Source: Methylobacterium frigidaeris (lineage in GTDB: Bacteria > Pseudomonadota > Alphaproteobacteria > Rhizobiales > Beijerinckiaceae). Taken from it: DNA of 64,000 nt. This document shows, in pieces, positions 61,401 to 64,000 of this stretch. Below the pieces are notes generated by a model that saw only the letters and a program-made list of their open reading frames with translations, made no database searches and was not told the DNA's origin. Location of the stretch: contig NZ_BPQJ01000010.1 of NCBI RefSeq assembly GCF_022179185.1, positions 124,001 to 188,000 on the forward strand, written 5' to 3'. Each line of letters starts with the position of its first letter. Within the stretch, counting starts at the first letter, position 1. Position numbers and translations under genes: made by a program.

Positions 61401-62871
61401 GCCGCGTCGCCGCCGGCAGCGTCTCGGCGAGGGCGAGGCTGATCGCTTGCCGGTCGAGCACCGCGCCGGCCTCGGCCGGGACGACGTAGCCGACCAGCAC
61501 CGGCAGGTCGCCGGCACCCGTATGCACCGCCGCGGCGGCCTTTCCGACGCCCGGCACCTCGCGGAGCGCCGCCTCGACCTCGCCGAGCTCGATGCGCACG
61601 CCGCCGATCTTGACCTGGTTGTCCTGCCGCCCGAGGCACTCCACCGTGCCGTCCGGCAGGAGGCGGCCCATGTCGCCGGTGCGGTAGATCAGGTCGCCTG
61701 CGTCCTGCCCGAGGGGGTTTGGCACGAACGCGGCCCGCGTCGCCTCCGGGTCGCCGAGATAGCCGAGCGACGGGTAGGCGGTCCTGATGTGGATCTCGCC
61801 GATCTGCTGCGGGGCGCAGGCCCGGCCATTGGCGAGGACCAGGATGCTGGTGTCGGGGAGCGGCCGACCGATCGGCAGCACGCGGCGCGAATCCGCGATC
61901 GCGCCCACCCGGGAGAAGACCTTGGCGAGGGTCGTCTCCGAAGGGCCATACAGATTGACGACCTCGGCCCCCTCCCCGGCCGCTCCGCGCCAGGCGAGCA
62001 CGTCGGCGCCGAGCAGCGGCTCGCCCGCGACCAGGAGGTGGCGCAGGGCCGGGAAGGCCCGAGTCTCGCCGCGCTCGGTGAGTTCGCGGGTGATCAGGCG
62101 CAGCACCGTGGGAACGCAATGGACCAGGGTGACCGCCTCCCGGTCGAGCCAGTCGACCAGCCGGCGCGGCACCATGCGGGTCTCGGGGTCCGGGATGCAC
62201 AGCGTGCCGCCGACCATCAGCGGGACCAGGATGTCGCGCAGGCTGACGTCGAAGGTGATCGGGGCGAGCCAGGAGCCGCGGGTGGTCTCATCCAGGGCGA
62301 ACTCGGCGGTCTCCCAGCGCAGGAAATGCGCGAGGCTGCGATGCGGGCCGAGGATCGCCTTCGGCTCGCCGGTCGAGCCGGAGGTGAACATCACGGAGCA
62401 GGGATCGGCCGGGCCGATGCGGCGGGCGACCGGCGGCATCGCCTCGAGGACCGGCAGCGCCTCGATCTCGACCACCTCGACCGGGTCGGCACCGGCGAGC
62501 GCCGCGTCCAGGGCGGGGCGGTGGGCCCGGTCGGTCACGACGACCCGGCACGCGGCCTTGGCGAGGCAGGTGCACAGCCGCCGCGGCGGCAGGTCCGGCG
62601 GCAGCGGCAGGAAGGCGGCCCCGGCCTTGCCGACACCGAGGACCGCCTGGACGTAGTCGGCGCCCGCCTCCAGGAAGAGGCCGGCGACGGCGCCGCGGCC
62701 GATGCCACTCTGGGCGAGGCGGCGCGCCAGCCGCTCGGCGCCGCGGTCGAGCTCGTCGTAGCGGGTCCAGCCGCCGTTCCAGGACAGGGCCGCGGCCCCG
62801 GGCCGGAGCGCGACCTGAAGCTCGAACTGGTCGATGTAGGAGCCGCGCTGCATGGCGTGAGGGACGGTCAC
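55495..62871 (-). CDS. nonribosomal peptide synthetase A-T-C-A[PRMT-like MT]-T-E
   Basis: 2458 residues. A1 ~10-515 (FTSGSTGEP; K507); pocket residues by alignment D-V-R-H-L-A-L-L, not a standard code. T1 Ser563. C ~616-1030, HHIVADVWS (His752, Asp756; the usual Gly is Val). A2 ~1070-1520 and ~1865-1912; pocket D-A-A-T-I-A-A-V-C, close to GrsA Phe (DAWTIAAIC), so an aromatic residue is likely. Between A8 and A9 sits a ~340-residue PRMT-like domain: SAM motif VIDIGTGPVAI (1568-), acidic Asp1595, and Glu1639/Glu1648 in SEIVGAIGGAE, the PRMT double-Glu spacing. T2 Ser1957. E ~2005-2440, HHLVIDAISW and GRTIGWFT, followed by a docking-like tail. GTG 62871 overlaps the upstream gene by 4 bp. Confidence 0.9.
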   Translation of the reverse strand: MTVPHAMQRGSYIDQFELQVALRPGAAALSWNGGWTRYDELDRGAERLARRLAQSGIGRGAVAGLFLEAGADYVQAVLGVGKAGAAFLPLPPDLPPRRLCTCLAKAACRVVVTDRAHRPALDAALAGADPVEVVEIEALPVLEAMPPVARRIGPADPCSVMFTSGSTGEPKAILGPHRSLAHFLRWETAEFALDETTRGSWLAPITFDVSLRDILVPLMVGGTLCIPDPETRMVPRRLVDWLDREAVTLVHCVPTVLRLITRELTERGETRAFPALRHLLVAGEPLLGADVLAWRGAAGEGAEVVNLYGPSETTLAKVFSRVGAIADSRRVLPIGRPLPDTSILVLANGRACAPQQIGEIHIRTAYPSLGYLGDPEATRAAFVPNPLGQDAGDLIYRTGDMGRLLPDGTVECLGRQDNQVKIGGVRIELGEVEAALREVPGVGKAAAAVHTGAGDLPVLVGYVVPAEAGAVLDRQAISLALAETLPAATRPRMLVPLTDLPTTVSGKLNRRALPRPEALFYAQHAYVAPSGATEEGLAAIWREIFGLSQVGAETGFHEFGGDSLRAIRAVQRIYQAFSVEVSLKDFFAAQTIRALARLIAEARPAAEAIPLAPDAASYPVSPAQARLWRLDRLGVAPTAYNLTEALELRGPLDPDALEAAFHDLVARHEALRTTFDEEPDGTACQIVHPSPGRILERRDLRGAPEAEAEALAADHAGHRFDLRRRPLMRVLLVRLPDADEAERHLLLFTIHHIVADVWSLGVLVRDLAEAYAARRQGRAPEFAPLPLQLRDATTWQAGRLAEGRLEADRAYWRERFSAPVAPLALPADRPRPPVQTFAGATRRFLLPADLSRGLDDLARRQGSTRAALLIALTKALLHRTSGQTDIVVGSPVAGRTHPALADQIGYYVNTLALRDTVSPGQPFADLLAQVTATLRDGLAHQAYPFDALVQDVSLERDMSRSALFDVMVVTQGFTDADLTLAGVAVMPYGRQNAWNFSRFDLVFHVQEEEGALVLDLNYNTDLFDADRIARMGGHFRELARAAIEEAGRPVGRLNLLGPEEAATIAGFAQGPRDPRPAATIVAAFADAARRHPDRPALIDAEGQSVSYRALDRAADRLGRHLVAAHGLVPGDRVAVLAERTSGSVLALLAVMKAGGVYVPVDPAHPAPRVREMLERAECRLVLQDRADPVAATLAEGRPIEVVAPWFARDVPGDEVAESLDASRPEAPAYVIFTSGSTGTPKAVVVAHAGFVTMSRAQVAAFGIGPEDRVLQFASPSFDASLANIFMALLAGAAVVMPTRAAIEETGALRGLMRRLSVSVVTLPPTYLRALERAELPGLRVLITAGEAAPTADLCHYASSLAAFNAYGPTEASVCATLHRVGAAEAGRARVPIGRPLPGTTAHILDAALAPVPVGVPGELHLGGGGLAIGYQGDPERTAERFVTHPATGERLYRTGDLAAWTGDGAIDFLGRSDEQVKVSGHRIEIGEVEAALRRVPGLRDALVTPVARPDGSTALAAYYCADAPVELWPSVAEFYVYDDVAYGSMAADEGRNQRYREAFARHLPGKTVIDIGTGPVAILARLAIEAGARKVYAVDRLETTARKARETVARLGLSDRIEVIHGDALTLSLPEPVEACISEIVGAIGGAEGAARIINGARRFLKDPAAMLPRFSDTRIAALSLPRDRLAPGFGDVAAHYVDKIFAEVGQPFDLRLCLKNLPREAIVSNDGVFEYLDYTRDVPLEERHDVALTVTRDCDLTGFLVWLRLGVDEDAVVDILDNPGSWLPVYLPVFDVPVAVRAGDRIAFSIDRRLCGNGLNADFHLAGRVARVGDEAVPFHYVSAHFGGGFRRTPFYAGLFSGDRVPRFETPSPVALRRHLLTVLPAYAVPAFLVPLERMPVTLNGKVDRAALPVPGALAGNEARAPRTVLESLVLRVWREVMERRDIGVQDDFFGLGGDSIRAIQIVSRLRQEGWRSEIRDVFQNPTAEQFATVLRPVVVRADQGPVVGEVPLTPIQSWFLESSERPHHFNQAVVLRAERIEPEAMGAALAEVWRHHDALRARFTRGDEGWHQIVRAPDAPPRLAELPAHGSRTLGGEAAFAAAASALQAGFRLDRTPLVAALLDRTGPRHRLLLVVHHLVIDAISWGILLEDLEAAYDAALAGTAPRLPEKTHSYRDHAEALATIAERIDWTSRLRAWRQIAPDPDLEAHRARVGDTLSLRARLPRALTASLVGEANRAYGTNPEDLLLAALAVALERRSGIGRTLVTVEGHGREYRPAELLGDRVPATGRTIGWFTMFHPLELRACADLADTIRTVKDGRRRVPDHGFTWGLMQALPEAPRLRPGFSFNYLGQMSTQARSGGRFAVDWDAPGGALDPESARPHHTDVLCLVVDGELEIGLDLDGARISRDEADVWLAAYRTAIEAVIAHCLSREEAEVTPSDLTFEGLSLDDLDRLLAE

Positions 62872-64000
62872 GAGAGCCTCGGAAGATCGAAATGTTCGCG
62901 AAGGATGCCGAAGGTGAGGACCACCATCAGGACGTCGTCCTCGAAGGTCTGGTTGACCTCGGCCCCGGCCAGAGAGCGGGCCTTGAGATGCGCCACCGCC
63001 TCGGGGTTGAAGTAGCCGTCGGCAGCGACGCGCCCCTCGTCGAGGAGGTCGGCGACGCGGGGCAGGCCGGCGCGCAGCAGGGTGGCGCTGCTCTGCGCGA
63101 CGAAGCTGAACTTGCGCCGCTCGACGATCGCCGCCGGCAGGTAGCGCCGGGCGAGTTCCTTGAGGACGAACTTCTCCTGGCCCTGCTGCACCATCAGGTG
63201 CGGCGGGATGCGCCGGGCGACGTCGATGACGTCGAGGTCGAGGAAGGGGTAGCGCGCCTCGACCGAGTTGGCGAAGGAGACCCGGTCGCCGTGATCGGCG
63301 AGCAGGTGGTCGGCCATCCGCAGCTTGAAATCGAGGTAGGAGCGGATGTGGAACGGGTGGCGTCCCTCGATCCGGGAGCGGTCGACCAGGGGCTGCTCCA
63401 GGCAGTCGAAATCCCCGAAGGCCTCGGCAAGGGCCGGCGCGTAGAGGTCGCGGCGGATCTCGCGGCTCTCCGAGTAGCTCTTCTCGTAGAGGAAGCCGGG
63501 ATCGCCCCACAGGCGCCCGCGCAGCTCGGCCTCGATCAGGGCGCCGAGGTCGCTTGAGCCGTCGTCCGCCGCCCGCTCAAGGTCGAGGCGGTAGCCGACA
63601 TAGCCGCCGAACAATTCGTCGGCGCCTTCCCCGGTCAGCACGACCTTCAGGCCCTGCTCCCGCACCATGCCGGAGAGTGCGAGGGAGCAGACGTTGTAGG
63701 ATTCGCGCAGGGGCGCCTCGGCGCAGTGGACGATCCGGTCGAGGCCGGCGCCGAGGCGGGCGGGGTCGATCTCGCGCTCGTGGTGGATCGTGCCGAGGCG
63801 GCGCGCCATCAGGCGCTGCGGCTCGCGCTCGTCGATCGCCCGGTCGGGGAAGGTGATCGAGAAGGTGTGGCGGGCCGTGCCAGGCTCCAGGTCGGCCGCG
63901 ATGGCGGCGATGAGCGAGCTGTCGAGGCCGCCGCTGAGATAGGCGGCGACCGGCACGTCGGCCTGAAGGCGGCGGTGCACCGCCTGGCGCAGGGCGGCGT
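62868..64000 (-). CDS. asparagine synthetase-like protein, 5' end beyond window
   Basis: The C-terminal ~377 residues of a class II (AsnB-type) amidotransferase are visible. PPi-loop YLSGGLDSSL binds ATP; later LKVVLTGEGADELFGGYVGY, SVEARYPFLDLDVID and GQEKFVLKELARRYLP are family hallmarks. The glutaminase domain must lie outside the window, since the frame remains open at position 64000. It overlaps the NRPS start (GTGA), so it belongs to the peptide locus. It may supply or modify Asn/Asp-type residues, or amidate the product; true asparagine supply is also possible. Confidence 0.85.
   Translation of the reverse strand, partial: AALRQAVHRRLQADVPVAAYLSGGLDSSLIAAIAADLEPGTARHTFSITFPDRAIDEREPQRLMARRLGTIHHEREIDPARLGAGLDRIVHCAEAPLRESYNVCSLALSGMVREQGLKVVLTGEGADELFGGYVGYRLDLERAADDGSSDLGALIEAELRGRLWGDPGFLYEKSYSESREIRRDLYAPALAEAFGDFDCLEQPLVDRSRIEGRHPFHIRSYLDFKLRMADHLLADHGDRVSFANSVEARYPFLDLDVIDVARRIPPHLMVQQGQEKFVLKELARRYLPAAIVERRKFSFVAQSSATLLRAGLPRVADLLDEGRVAADGYFNPEAVAHLKARSLAGAEVNQTFEDDVLMVVLTFGILREHFDLPRLS

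Overview
The window is very GC-rich and bacterial. Coding is dense on both strands, GTG and TTG starts are frequent, and neighbouring genes often overlap by 4 bp (GTGA or ATGA). The combination of an aerobic phenylacetate pathway with PaaX, nadQ-nadABC, DUF1127, HisKA_2-type kinases, GT61 and ParS/RES toxin-antitoxin genes points to an alphaproteobacterium of the order Hyphomicrobiales. It is probably a Methylobacterium-like organism; this is inference from gene content, not a database match.

Layout, left to right. (1) 0-6 kb: phenylacetyl-CoA epoxidase genes paaA-paaB-paaC-paaD (minus strand, paaD cut by the edge), the repressor gene paaX, and divergent paaZ for ring opening, with two candidate operators. 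(2) 6-12.4 kb: oligopeptidase B, a SufE-like protein, a PAS sensor kinase with a degenerate ATPase domain, a DoxX membrane protein and two secreted trypsin-like proteases. (3) 12.6-19 kb: a decayed BrnT/BrnA toxin-antitoxin pair, a HAD phosphatase, a PepSY protein with its own OmpR-type regulator and kinase, a GT61 glycosyltransferase and a SHOCT protein. (4) 19.2-25.6 kb: a GIY-YIG nuclease gene enclosed by REP-like palindromes, then thrB, ispH, a KefB-type antiporter and a MATE exporter. (5) 25.9-35.2 kb: a repeat-plus-Hint-domain protein, DUF1127 divergent from a LysR regulator, a lone Flp pilin, DUF3072, and ilvE divergent from a marR-response regulator-kinase operon. (6) 35.2-41.1 kb: a ParS-type antitoxin and RES toxin directly upstream of nadQ and nadA-nadB-nadC, which carry a clear NadQ-type operator.

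(7) 41.1 kb to the right edge is a nonribosomal peptide locus and the most unusual part of the window. An asparagine synthetase-like gene (cut by the edge) overlaps a 2458-residue NRPS (A-T-C-A-T-E), followed by a PvdE/SyrD-type cyclic-peptide ABC exporter. About 8.8 kb further along (counted from the exporter) is a second NRPS (C-A-T-TE). Between them lie a surface autotransporter carrying a serine hydrolase of the beta-lactamase/S12 fold, a type II thioesterase on the opposite strand with an AT-rich promoter region, a DUF697 protein, a tiny membrane protein, an SPFH-domain protein and an outer-membrane beta-barrel protein. The second adenylation domain of the first NRPS is split between core motifs A8 and A9 by about 340 residues that read as a protein-arginine-methyltransferase (PRMT)-like domain, with the double-glutamate spacing of PRMTs. 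Together the genes suggest a short peptide made as X - D-aromatic (methylated) - Asp/Asn, exported to the periplasm and perhaps processed at the cell surface. The product itself cannot be named from sequence alone.

Small-scale structure also stands out: an 11-bp-period direct repeat ahead of the PepSY operon, operator-like dyads at marR, parS-res, paaZ and nadA, a 26-bp perfect palindrome between regulator and kinase genes, and identical 24-bp dyad repeats 52 kb apart.
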